Below, in pieces: positions 1-8,016 of a stretch of 64,000 bases of DNA. The DNA is from Candidatus Dietzia intestinigallinarum. GTDB taxonomy: Bacteria; Actinomycetota; Actinomycetes; Mycobacteriales; Mycobacteriaceae. A model generated the notes under the pieces. That model had not been told where the DNA came from. It searched no databases and was given only the letters and a program-made list of their open reading frames with translations. The position numbers were made by a program, and so were the translations under genes. Location: positions 25,904 through 89,903 of the forward strand of contig DWWG01000217.1 in the NCBI GenBank assembly GCA_019119875.1, in the 5' to 3' direction. Position 1 is the first letter of the stretch, and each line of letters opens with the position of its first letter.

Positions 1-1421
1 TCGCCGTCCGTGCGTCGGTAGGTGTGTGCGCCGAAGAAGTCGCGCTGGCCCTGGATGAGCGCCGCGGGCAGCCGCTCCGTGCGCAGTCCGTCGTAGTAGG
101 CGAGCGCGGCCGAGAAGCCGGGGGCAGGGATGCCGGCGGTGACCGCCGTGGTGACCACTCGGCGCCAGCTGTCCACGCAGTCCCCGAGGGCCTCGGCGAA
201 GTACGGGGCCGCGAGGAGCGACGGCAGATCCGGGTGCTGCGCGTAGGCCTCGCGGATGCGGTCGAGGAAGGTGGCGCGGATGATGCATCCGCCGCGCCAG
301 ATGGTGGCGAGGTCACCCCGGGCCACGTCCCACCCGTGCTCGACGCTGGCTGCGGTGATCTGGTCGAAACCCTGCGCGTAGGCGATGATCTTCGAGGCGT
401 ACAGGGCCTTGCGGACGTCCTCGACGAAGTCCGCCCCGGTCTCCGAGGGGGTGGAGACCGCCCCTGCGGGAAGTGCCCGGCCGGCTTCGCGCTGGGGGAT
501 CGAGCTCGACAGTGCCCGGGCGAACACGGCCTCGGCGATACCGGTGACCGGAACGCCGAGATCCAACGCGGACTTGACCGTCCAGCGACCCGTTCCCTTC
601 TGCCCGGCACGGTCCACGATCACGTCGACGAGCGGTCCGCCGGTCGTCGCATCGACCTGGGCGAGCACCTCCGCGGTGATCTCGATGAGGTACGAGTCCA
701 GTTCGCCGGTGTTCCACTCCCGGAACACCTCGGCCATGGGGCCCGGCTCGATTCCGGCCACGCCGCGCAGCAGGTGGTAGGCCTCTCCGATCAGCTGCAT
801 GTCGGAGTACTCGATGCCGTTGTGGACCATTTTCACGAAGTGGCCCGAGCCGTCCTCGCCGATGTGCGTGCAGCAGGGGGTCCCGTCGACCTTCGCCGAG
901 ATCGACTCGAGCATCGGACCCACGACCTCGTAGCTCGACGCCGGGCCTCCGGGCATGATCGACGGACCCTCGAGGGCGCCCTCCTCGCCGCCGGAGATCC
1001 CGGCACCGATGAAGCGGATACCGCGCTCGGCCATGGCCTTCTCGCGTCGGATCGTGTCCGTGTAGAGCGAGTTGCCGCCGTCGATGATGATGTCGCCCTC
1101 GTCGAATACCTCGGCCAGGGACTCGATCACCGCGTCGGTGGGGGCACCCGCCTGGACCATGACCAGTGCACGTCGCGGGGAGCGAAGCGCCGCCGCGAAC
1201 TCCTCGATGGTCTCGGTCCGGACGAAATCCCCGTCCGAGCCGTGCTCGTCGAGGAGGAGATCGGTCTTGGCGGCAGACCGGTTGTGCACGGCCACCGTGT
1301 ACCCGTGCCGGGCGAAGTTCCGGGCGATGTTCGAGCCCATCACGGCGAGCCCAGTGACCCCGATATCGGCGGTTCCGGTCGTATCGGCGGCGGTCTGCGC
1401 GTCCTCGCGCTCAATACTCAT
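1..1421 (-). CDS. gnd: 6-phosphogluconate dehydrogenase, decarboxylating (3' end outside window)
   Basis: Oxidative pentose-phosphate enzyme converting 6-phosphogluconate to ribulose 5-phosphate, CO2 and NADPH in the cytosol. The reading frame starts at the ATG at 1421 (MSIEREDAQTA) and runs off the left edge after about 473 residues, so the C-terminus is not seen. Visible family marks are the Rossmann start IGVTGLAVMGSNIARN, IIDGGNS, GAGISGGEEGAL, FVKMVHNGIEYSDMQ and a run around KGTGRW. The start is supported by the normal spacing from the Met to the nucleotide-binding motif. The gene is divergent from the one at 1724. Confidence 0.95.
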   Translation of the reverse strand, partial: MSIEREDAQTAADTTGTADIGVTGLAVMGSNIARNFARHGYTVAVHNRSAAKTDLLLDEHGSDGDFVRTETIEEFAAALRSPRRALVMVQAGAPTDAVIESLAEVFDEGDIIIDGGNSLYTDTIRREKAMAERGIRFIGAGISGGEEGALEGPSIMPGGPASSYEVVGPMLESISAKVDGTPCCTHIGEDGSGHFVKMVHNGIEYSDMQLIGEAYHLLRGVAGIEPGPMAEVFREWNTGELDSYLIEITAEVLAQVDATTGGPLVDVIVDRAGQKGTGRWTVKSALDLGVPVTGIAEAVFARALSSSIPQREAGRALPAGAVSTPSETGADFVEDVRKALYASKIIAYAQGFDQITAASVEHGWDVARGDLATIWRGGCIIRATFLDRIREAYAQHPDLPSLLAAPYFAEALGDCVDSWRRVVTTAVTAGIPAPGFSAALAYYDGLRTERLPAALIQGQRDFFGAHTYRRTDG

Positions 1422-1723
1422 GACACCCAGCGTAGTCGACGCCGTCCGCGGTGGCGGACCTGCGGTGATGACGGAATCGTCCCCCTTTCCGGCACTGAGA
1501 GGAATCTGTGAACTAACTGACAGGTCACGGATGCACTCAGTGCAAACTTTGCAGTTCGGGGGCTGATTTCCTTGGAGCTTCGCGGGGGTGTGTTGTAACA
1601 CTTAATACCGGGCCGAGTGACTGGCGCCACGGTGGTACGGGGGGATCGGACCGCTGTGGTGCGCCATCCAGATGGATGTCGGCTGCACACAAGTGGGGAT
1701 TCACACAAGGGGGAATATCAGAT
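1422..1723. other. Divergent intergenic region between gnd and the gene at 1724
   Basis: About 300 bp without a gene. It is AT-richer than its surroundings and holds several short palindromes: TGAC-AG-GTCA around 1518-1527, TGCACT-C-AGTGCA at 1532-1544 and GTGTT-GT-AACAC at 1590-1601. A Shine-Dalgarno-like AAGGGGG at about 1706-1712 serves the gene at 1724. It probably contains both divergent promoters, but no confident -35/-10 pair is visible. Confidence 0.5.
1532..1544. promoter_or_regulatory. Perfect 13-bp palindrome, possible operator
   Basis: TGCACTCAGTGCA has two 6-bp arms around one central base, in the divergent region upstream of gnd and of the gene at 1724. The size and symmetry fit a dimeric repressor site such as a TetR- or GntR-type operator. 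No regulator gene is adjacent, so the binding protein is unknown. Confidence 0.35.
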
Positions 1724-2488
1724 ATGACCAGGTCCATGCTGCCCGGGCAGATGGTCGGCACACGCACGGTGTTCGAGGACACCACCGAGATCCTCGGTGG
1801 TTTCCGGGCCGGATATCCGAAGTTCTACTCGATCGCCGATCTCGGGACGCAGTCGCGTCGCCGGTGGGTCCCGCTCGAGAACGCCGTCGACGGCGGGCGG
1901 GTGGAGATGATGTTCCGCAACTACTTCGCGGACTCCGGCGACAAGCGCTTCGCCACCTATCTCGTGGCCGAGGCGTTCACGCACGGGGTTCTCGGCCGGG
2001 CGGTGGCCAGCTTCGTCACCATCGGTCGCGTCTGGGATACGGGTGCGGAGAACATGGCCGTGCGGACGGACATCGAGGGCGGACTCGACTGGGCCGGCGT
2101 CCGTGACACCCGGCTACGGGTGCTGCCGGACGATTCGTGCGCGGGTTCTCCCGGCACCATCGTGCTGCCCTGCGAGAAGGCGCTCGCCCAGTGGCTCGCC
2201 TGTCGGGCCCGGGGCACCCTGTCGGACGTGTTCGCAGGGCTGGCGGAGGTCTCCAACTGCAGCGAGGAGACGCTGTGGTCGATGGCGGGTGAGAGCGTCC
2301 TCGGTGCCGCCACCATCGTCCCGACTTTCGCCGACACCAGTCCGGAGATCGGGTACCGCCGCGGTCAGCTCGTCCTCCAGGCGCTGCACGACGCGGGCCT
2401 GGCGGTCCGCAAGCGCAGCCGACTGCCCCGTACACCGGGATCGGGCCCGATCCCGGTGCGTGACAGAGGTTGGCGCTCGGTCCGCTGA
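1724..2488 (+). CDS. Hypothetical protein, possibly FhuF/iron-reductase-like
   Basis: 254-residue soluble protein. The ATG at 1724 is chosen because AAGGGGG lies about 10 bp upstream; a longer frame from 1676 has no such site. I see no nucleotide-binding motif, signal peptide or membrane segment. Segments such as FATYLVAEAFTHGVLGRAVA, the Trp-Asp after GRV, RLRVLPDD and LWSMAGESVLGA resemble actinobacterial ferric-siderophore reductase-like (FhuF-type) proteins. The C-terminal Cys-Cys...Cys-x-x-Cys cluster of true FhuF is absent; its few cysteines are scattered. The iron assignment is therefore tentative. It stands alone, divergent from gnd, with palindromes upstream that suggest regulation. 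Confidence 0.55.
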   Translation: MTRSMLPGQMVGTRTVFEDTTEILGGFRAGYPKFYSIADLGTQSRRRWVPLENAVDGGRVEMMFRNYFADSGDKRFATYLVAEAFTHGVLGRAVASFVTIGRVWDTGAENMAVRTDIEGGLDWAGVRDTRLRVLPDDSCAGSPGTIVLPCEKALAQWLACRARGTLSDVFAGLAEVSNCSEETLWSMAGESVLGAATIVPTFADTSPEIGYRRGQLVLQALHDAGLAVRKRSRLPRTPGSGPIPVRDRGWRSVR

Positions 2489-2611
2489 CACGAGACCGCC
2501 CACCGGGCCGGCTCAACGACTGATCGTCGCAAGACCGCCGAGCGGTCGTTGTAGGGGTAACGTCCGGGAGGTAATCGCCCGGATCTCCCGGGCCGGGAGG
2601 AAGAGGTACGG

Positions 2612-3025
2612 ATGACCGAGTCGAGCACCGATGTCATCACGATGGTCCGCGAGCACGCGGGACGGGGTTTCGGAGGCGGTATCGGATTGGAATACGGCGA
2701 GGTCGGGCCGGACGAGGTCGTCGCCACCGTGAAGGTCGGGCCACACCTCTTCCAGCCCTACGGCCTGGTCCACGGCGGTGTCTACTGCGCGATCGCCGAG
2801 GAGGTGGCGAGTGTGGCCGGGGCGGTCTGGCTCGGCGGTGAGGGCAGGGTCGTCGGTGTCAACAACTCCACCGACTTCCTCCGTTCCGTCACCGAGGGCA
2901 CGATCACCGCCACGGGGACCCCTGTCCACCGCGGACGCTCCCAGCAGCTGTGGCGGGTGGAGATGACCGATGACCGGGATCGGTTGCTCGCGGTGGGACA
3001 GGTCCGGCTCGCGAACCTCCAGTAG
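2612..3025 (+). CDS. PaaI-type hotdog thioesterase
   Basis: 137-residue single-hotdog protein, the usual size for PaaI/YbgC-like acyl-CoA thioesterases that hydrolyse CoA thioesters. The family signature is present as GLVHGGVYCAIAEEVAS (about residues 51-67), where HGG and the following acidic residue form the active-site helix. The second half, from GRVVGVNNSTDFLRSV to the terminal strand, completes the fold. The ATG at 2612 follows GGGAGGAAGAGG. It converges with ndh. The substrate is unknown. Confidence 0.85.
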   Translation: MTESSTDVITMVREHAGRGFGGGIGLEYGEVGPDEVVATVKVGPHLFQPYGLVHGGVYCAIAEEVASVAGAVWLGGEGRVVGVNNSTDFLRSVTEGTITATGTPVHRGRSQQLWRVEMTDDRDRLLAVGQVRLANLQ

Positions 3026-3078
3026 GCGAGCGCCGTAGCTTCTCTGCCCGGGTCGCAGACCGGCGGGCCGACGAGTGG

Positions 3079-4497
3079 CTATCGCGCCTGCTCGGATTCG
3101 GGTTCGGCCCGCTCCGCCGTACGGAGCGCCTCGGCCTCGTCCGCGGCGACCCTCTCGATGGCCTGCCGGGCGTAGACCCACTGCTTGGTCGAGGTGAGCT
3201 GCGATCGGTGATCGCCGCCCATGTGCATGCCCCACGAGAACATGGTGGTGACGCGGTTCTTGAAGCCGATGAGGTACGCGAGGTGGACGATCAGCCACAT
3301 CACCCAGGCGATGAAGCCAGAGATCTCGATCCGGCCCATCTTCACCACGGCGCTGTAGCGGGAGACCGTGGCCATGGATCCCTTGTCGAAGTACTTGAAG
3401 GGCGGCCTCTCGGCCGGGGTCCGGCCCTTCTGCACCTCGTTGATGATCTGCTTGGCGGCGTACTTGCCGCCCTGGATGGCCACCTGGGCGACGCCCGGGA
3501 GGTTGTCCAGGCTCATCATGTCGCCCACCACGAAGATCTCGGGATGTCCGGGCAGCGAGAGGTCCTTGCCCACCAGCACGCGGCCCGCCCGGTCGATCTC
3601 GGCGTCGGTCTGGTCGGCGAGCTGCTTGCCCAGCGGGCTGGCCTTCACGCCGGCGGACCAGATTTTGCAGGATGCCGCGATCCGCCGGACGGATCCGTCC
3701 GGATCCTTGACCTCGATGCCGTTGTAGTCGACGTTCGTGACCATGGCGTTGAGCTGGACCTCGACGCCCATCTTCTCCAGTCGGGCGCGTGCCGCGTTGC
3801 CGAGCTTGTTGCCGAACGGGGGCAGCACGGCCGGAGCGGCGTCCAGCAGGATCACCCGGGCGGAGGCCGGGTCGATGCGCCGGAAACTGTCCTTGAGCGT
3901 GTGCTGCGCCAGTTCGGCCACCTGGCCGGCCATCTCGACGCCCGTGGGGCCCGCGCCGACGATGATGAACGTGAGCAGCCGCTTGCGCTCCTCCTCGTCG
4001 TCGATCACCTCGGCCTGCTCGAAGCAGCCCAGGATGCGGCTGCGTAGCTCGAGCGCGTCGTCGACCGTCTTCATCCCGGGTGCCCAGCGCTCGAAGTGAT
4101 CGTTCCCGAAGTACGACTGGTTGGCGCCGGCGGCGACGATCAGACTGTCGTACTCGAGATCGAACGAGATGTGGCCCGCGGTGGCGTGAACCCGCTTGTC
4201 GGCCACGTCGATCTTGTTCACATCTCCCAACACCACGGTCGCGTTCTTCTGATCGCGCAGGATCAGCCGGGTGGGCGGGGCGATCTCGCCGACGGACAGG
4301 ATGCCGGTGGCCACCTGATAGAGCAGCGGCTGGAAGAGGTGGTGGCCGGTCTTGGCGATCAGCGTCACATCGACATCGGCCTTCTCCAGCTGCTGGGCGG
4401 CGAACAGTCCGCCGAAGCCGGAGCCGATGATGACGACGCGGTGCCGGCGGGACCCCGGAGCGGCTGCGGGGTCCTGGTCGATTGCGGGCTCGGTCAT
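3079..4497 (-). CDS. ndh: Type II NADH dehydrogenase (NDH-2)
   Basis: 472-residue non-proton-pumping NADH:quinone oxidoreductase, a peripheral membrane flavoenzyme of the respiratory chain. It has the FAD-binding GSGFGG at residues 25-30, a second dinucleotide motif VGAGPTGVEMAG (NADH), and FVVGDMMSL, which closes the FAD site. A C-terminal hydrophobic stretch (AWVMWLIVHLAYLIGF) probably anchors it at the membrane. The ATG at 4497 is preferred over an upstream in-frame start because AGGAG sits 8 bp before it and the family N-terminus begins there. The length matches mycobacterial Ndh. Confidence 0.95.
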   Translation of the reverse strand: MTEPAIDQDPAAAPGSRRHRVVIIGSGFGGLFAAQQLEKADVDVTLIAKTGHHLFQPLLYQVATGILSVGEIAPPTRLILRDQKNATVVLGDVNKIDVADKRVHATAGHISFDLEYDSLIVAAGANQSYFGNDHFERWAPGMKTVDDALELRSRILGCFEQAEVIDDEEERKRLLTFIIVGAGPTGVEMAGQVAELAQHTLKDSFRRIDPASARVILLDAAPAVLPPFGNKLGNAARARLEKMGVEVQLNAMVTNVDYNGIEVKDPDGSVRRIAASCKIWSAGVKASPLGKQLADQTDAEIDRAGRVLVGKDLSLPGHPEIFVVGDMMSLDNLPGVAQVAIQGGKYAAKQIINEVQKGRTPAERPPFKYFDKGSMATVSRYSAVVKMGRIEISGFIAWVMWLIVHLAYLIGFKNRVTTMFSWGMHMGGDHRSQLTSTKQWVYARQAIERVAADEAEALRTAERAEPESEQAR

Positions 4498-4722
4498 GGC
4501 GGCTCCTGAGAGGCGGTGTCTGGGGCGGGGCGCGGTGGCCTCATCGGTGAACAGGCCCGAACACCTCGTGTGCGGGCACGGCTTCCAAGGATAGTGGCCC
4601 GCCTTACAGCGCGCACGGGTAGGCGGCACCTTCCATGCCGGGTGCCCCCGCCGCGCCTGGCGGACGGTGAGCGCTGGCGACGGTACCGTCCTGGTTCAGG
4701 CGATCCCAGCGAGGAGGTACCG

Positions 4723-6078
4723 GTGGTCAGAGTGGAGCCGCAGACCGTCGACCTGGAGCGTTGGCCCGCCCTGGCTCCGCCCGCCAGGGGCGGGGGTGGT
4801 GGCGCCGGACTCGTCGCCCAGGCGCTGCGCCGGGCGGCCCGTGACCTCGGGATGCGAATCGACTACCCGGATGCCTCCGCCGCGGGGGAATACGACGCCG
4901 AGGTGCGTGTGGTCCTCCGCGAGCCGGACCTCTTCTGGGCGCGGCTGGCGTCCTCGGGGGTCGTGGGGCTCGGTGAGTCCTACATGGCGGGGGAGTGGGC
5001 CACCTCTGATCTCTGTGCCGCCGTCGTGAGGCTCGCGCCGTGGATCGCGGCGCACCCGGACTGCGCTGACCCTGGGGAGCGGGCCTACGGCCGCGACGGT
5101 CGCGGCGCCCGCGAGGGTCGCGGGGTGTCGGGAGGGCGCCGTCGTGAGCGGAAGTCGCCGATCTCGCTCGAGGATTCGGTCCCCGGCTCTCTGACGTCTC
5201 TCTACACCGACGAGACCATGTCGACGTCCGGAGCGCTCTTCGCCTCCGGTGCCCGCACCAGGACGCGGCTCGAGGACGGCACCGACCTCGTGCACTTGGA
5301 GGCTCCGGCGTCGCCGCCCGGGCGTAGCGATCTCGGTGACGCACAGAGACGGTCGGCCGACACCCTGCTCACGCTCGCGGGGGTGGCCGAGGGGGCGCGG
5401 GTACTGGTGGCGACGCCCGGCTGGGGCGAGCTGCCGATGCGGGCGGCCGAGCGCGGGGCCCACGTCCGGACCATGACGGGCTCCACCGAGAGGCTCGCCG
5501 CACTCGGATCGAGGCTTGCCGCGGCCGGACTGGAGGACAGCGTCTCCTTGTACCTCGGGAGCCCGTCCGAGGCCGGGGGATCCGTTGACGCCGTGGTGGC
5601 GGTGGACCCCGGCGTCGATTCCGGGCTCGCGGGGATCGTTGAGGTGCTCCGGGTGGCGGACCGGCTGCTGGAGCCCGGGGGGCGGCTGGCTGTGCACGTG
5701 GTGGCCTGTCCGGCCCGCCCGGAGCCGGCGCTGGTCGAACTCGCCGCCTGGCGCGCAGCGTACGTCTGCGACGCGGGGCCGGCGCCGGCGTGGGCGGACA
5801 TCGGTGAACAGATCGCCCGGACCTCCGGACTCCGGTTGCGCGGCCGGGTCGATGCCACCGCCCATCACGCCGAGACCGTCCGGTTGTGGTCCGACTCCTT
5901 CGCGCTCAGGGGCAGGGATGCGGCCGCGTTGGGGTTCGATGCGGTCTATCGCCGCATGTGGGCGTTCCACCTCGCCGCGATGGAGGCGGAATTGCGTAGC
6001 GGGTGGGTGGAATCGATGCAGGTGCTGGCGGAGGCCGCACCCTCCGCCGCCGGACGCCCGACGCGACCTGCGCCGTAG
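4723..6078 (+). CDS. Cyclopropane-fatty-acyl-phospholipid synthase-like protein with altered SAM site
   Basis: 451-residue member of the CFAS/mycolic acid methyltransferase superfamily. The N-terminal domain has the typical GLGESYMAGEW, a linker follows, then a SAM-methyltransferase fold. The C-terminal end YRRMWAFHLAAMEAELRSGW matches the conserved tail of CFA synthases. The SAM-binding glycine loop, normally E-x-G-C-G-W-G, reads VATPGWGELPMRAAERGA, so the acidic residue and cysteine are missing. Methyltransferase activity may be reduced or altered. The GTG at 4723 is chosen because GAGGAGG is 6 bp upstream. The stop codon TAG is part of the predicted -10 box of the next gene. Confidence 0.75.
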   Translation: MVRVEPQTVDLERWPALAPPARGGGGGAGLVAQALRRAARDLGMRIDYPDASAAGEYDAEVRVVLREPDLFWARLASSGVVGLGESYMAGEWATSDLCAAVVRLAPWIAAHPDCADPGERAYGRDGRGAREGRGVSGGRRRERKSPISLEDSVPGSLTSLYTDETMSTSGALFASGARTRTRLEDGTDLVHLEAPASPPGRSDLGDAQRRSADTLLTLAGVAEGARVLVATPGWGELPMRAAERGAHVRTMTGSTERLAALGSRLAAAGLEDSVSLYLGSPSEAGGSVDAVVAVDPGVDSGLAGIVEVLRVADRLLEPGGRLAVHVVACPARPEPALVELAAWRAAYVCDAGPAPAWADIGEQIARTSGLRLRGRVDATAHHAETVRLWSDSFALRGRDAAALGFDAVYRRMWAFHLAAMEAELRSGWVESMQVLAEAAPSAAGRPTRPAP

Positions 6079-6081
6079 GGT
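6076..6081 (+). promoter_or_regulatory. -10 element for a leaderless mRNA
   Basis: TAGGGT lies exactly at -12 to -7 relative to the ATG at 6088 and no Shine-Dalgarno sequence is present. This is the usual actinobacterial leaderless arrangement. Its first three bases are the stop codon of the upstream gene. Confidence 0.55.
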
Positions 6082-6087
6082 CTGCGC

Positions 6088-6567
6088 ATGTCGAACATTC
6101 TCACCCCGGTCGCGATCTGGTTCGGACGTCTGGACGCGACGCGCGAGAACTCCTCGCTCGTGGTGCGAGTCGACTCCTGGATGTCCAGGGGCTCCCGCGG
6201 CCGACTCCCGCTTCTGCGGGTGGCCGGGCTCCCCACCCTGACCCTCCACGTGCCCGGGCGCAGGAGCCGTGCCATGCGCAGTACGCCGCTGCTGTGCGCT
6301 TCGTGGAACAACGGGCTGATCATCATCGGCTCCAACTGGGGAGGGGAGAAGACCCCGGCCTGGGTGCACAATCTCCGCGCCGCCGCTCCGGGCACGGTCG
6401 GGATCGACGTCTACGGCGCGCGCCTACCGGTCGATGTCGCGGAGCTCTCGGGGGACGACCGCGATTCGGCGTGGGCGGCGGCGGTGAGTGTGTGGCCGAA
6501 CTATGCGCTCTACGCCGGACGCACGGCCCGACGGCTGCCGATCTTCCATCTCACTCCGCGACTGTGA
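6088..6567 (+). CDS. DDN-type deazaflavin/nitroreductase family protein
   Basis: 159-residue split-barrel protein of the deazaflavin-dependent nitroreductase (DDN) family, whose members bind F420 or FMN and reduce quinones, nitro compounds or other substrates. Recognisable pieces are the Leu-Thr-x-x-V-x-G-R-R-S segment around residues 50-60, PLLCASWNN, GSNWGGEKTPAWVHNLRA, where cofactor phosphate contacts are expected, and the family-typical C-terminal FHLTPR. It follows the CFAS-like gene by 9 bp but seems to have its own leaderless promoter. A second family member is at 10663. Confidence 0.85.
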   Translation: MSNILTPVAIWFGRLDATRENSSLVVRVDSWMSRGSRGRLPLLRVAGLPTLTLHVPGRRSRAMRSTPLLCASWNNGLIIIGSNWGGEKTPAWVHNLRAAAPGTVGIDVYGARLPVDVAELSGDDRDSAWAAAVSVWPNYALYAGRTARRLPIFHLTPRL

Positions 6568-6624
6568 TCCCGGCCGCCGTGGCAGCCGACCGGAGCGGCT
6601 CGCGGTCTGCTCGCAGTGGGTGTT

Positions 6625-7107
6625 TCAGGGACGCCGGGCCACCATGTTCATGGCGGTGGCGGTCAGGACCGGGTCGCCGTCCTGGTTGACCAGTGTGACG
6701 TCGGTCGTGAGTATCCCCCGGTCGGGCTTGGTGCGGGATCGACGCACTCCGGTGGTCTCGCACTGCAGGGTGAGCCGGTCGTCGGGGCGGAGCGGCCTCA
6801 CCCAGCGGAGTTCGTCGACACCGGGGGAGGCCAGGCTGGCCACGCTGGTGAGGTAGTTGTCCGCGAACAGTCGCATCATGAGTGCCGCGGTCTGCCAACC
6901 GCTGGCGATCAGCCCGCCGAAGGGCCCCTCGGCGGCGGCCTCCGGGTCGGTGTGGATGCTCTGGGGGTCGTACCGGCGTGCGAACTCCATGATCTCCTCG
7001 GCGTTCACCGACTCCTCGCCGAAGCTGTAGCGGGCCCCCTCGGTGTAGTCCTCGAGATACCTGTCGTCGATCGGGGTGGAGAACTCGTCGAACGTCTCGA
7101 CTTTCAT
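6625..7107 (-). CDS. MaoC-like hotdog dehydratase
   Basis: 160-residue MaoC/(R)-specific enoyl-CoA hydratase-like protein, acting on acyl-CoA or acyl-ACP thioesters. The hydratase signature is visible as FARRYDPQSIHTD, with the catalytic Asp and His, and WVRPLRPDDRL marks the family's second half. ATG 7107 follows AGGAG at normal spacing; a longer upstream frame lacks such support. The protein starts 67 bp from the divergent thioesterase gene at 7174, so the two may share a control region and a role in acyl-CoA metabolism. Confidence 0.85.
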   Translation of the reverse strand: MKVETFDEFSTPIDDRYLEDYTEGARYSFGEESVNAEEIMEFARRYDPQSIHTDPEAAAEGPFGGLIASGWQTAALMMRLFADNYLTSVASLASPGVDELRWVRPLRPDDRLTLQCETTGVRRSRTKPDRGILTTDVTLVNQDGDPVLTATAMNMVARRP

Positions 7108-7173
7108 GCCTGCTCCTCGTGTCGCGTATATAGACTTTGAGTTAATCACCATTCACCGACTGGAAGGGCGGAG

Positions 7174-7941
7174 ATGGCCTACTTCGAACGACTCGGAACC
7201 GCCCGGTTTCGACCGACCGAGCACGTGAGCGGCGCGTGGGACGAGGCGATGCAACACATCGGCCCCGCCCTCGGTCTGCTCGTTCACGCCGTCGAGGTGG
7301 ATCTGGCGGCCCGACGCGACGATCCCATGATCATCTCCCGTCTGTCCTACGAACTACTGGGATTGGTGCCGATGGAGGCGGTCGAGGTGGGCGTCGAGGT
7401 GATCCGGCCGGGGCGGACCATCGAACTGGTCGAGGCCACCTACGCTCATGGTGATCGCACCGGGATCCGGCTGCGGGCCTGGCTGCAGCAGCCCCGCGAC
7501 ACGGTCGCGGTCGCGGGTGACGGATTCGACCCGATGCCCGGGCCGGCCGAGATGGCACCGTGGGACCCCACCACGGTCTGGGGCGGAGGTTACCTCGCCT
7601 CGGCGGTCGTCCGACGGATCTCGGGTGGACCCGGGCGTTCGCGTTACTGGGTGCGCACGGATGTCCCCTTGCTCGCCGACGAGGAGGTCAGCACGACCGC
7701 GCGGATGGCCGCCCTGTTCGACATCGCCAACGGCATGGCGATCCGCGCGGATCCGGCCGAGGTGCACTATCCGAACATCGACCTGTCGGCGCACCTGGTC
7801 CGCCCGCCGCAGGGGGAGTGGCTGGGCTACGACACCCGGGTCACCTTCGGCCCCGGTGGTCTGGGGCTGACCGCGAGTGTGATCCACGACGAGTCCGGCC
7901 CGCTCGGCACCATCGCGCAGTCACTCACCGTGCGTCCGTAG
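7174..7941 (+). CDS. Double-hotdog acyl-CoA thioesterase family protein
   Basis: 255-residue protein with two hotdog repeats, the TesB-like thioesterase-family layout common in actinobacteria. The first half runs from YFERLG through EVIRPGRTIELVEATY; the second begins near WVRTDVPLLADEEVS and contains ALFDIANGMA, the equivalent of the second central helix. A paralogue of identical length and matching motifs lies at 48538. The start is preceded by GGGCGGAG. It is divergent from the MaoC gene. The substrate is not predictable. Confidence 0.8.
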   Translation: MAYFERLGTARFRPTEHVSGAWDEAMQHIGPALGLLVHAVEVDLAARRDDPMIISRLSYELLGLVPMEAVEVGVEVIRPGRTIELVEATYAHGDRTGIRLRAWLQQPRDTVAVAGDGFDPMPGPAEMAPWDPTTVWGGGYLASAVVRRISGGPGRSRYWVRTDVPLLADEEVSTTARMAALFDIANGMAIRADPAEVHYPNIDLSAHLVRPPQGEWLGYDTRVTFGPGGLGLTASVIHDESGPLGTIAQSLTVRP

Positions 7942-8016
7942 AGGCGTCCGGGTGGGTGCGGCCGATCCGGGTGGCGCAGTGTGTGAGCGACTGCCCGCGT
8001 GCCGGAACCGGGGCGT

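Noticed and set aside
24..1511. Long plus-strand open frame opposite gnd
   Set aside because: It is antisense to a clear gnd sequence; its composition (Arg/Gly/Asp-rich) is typical of shadow frames in GC-rich DNA.
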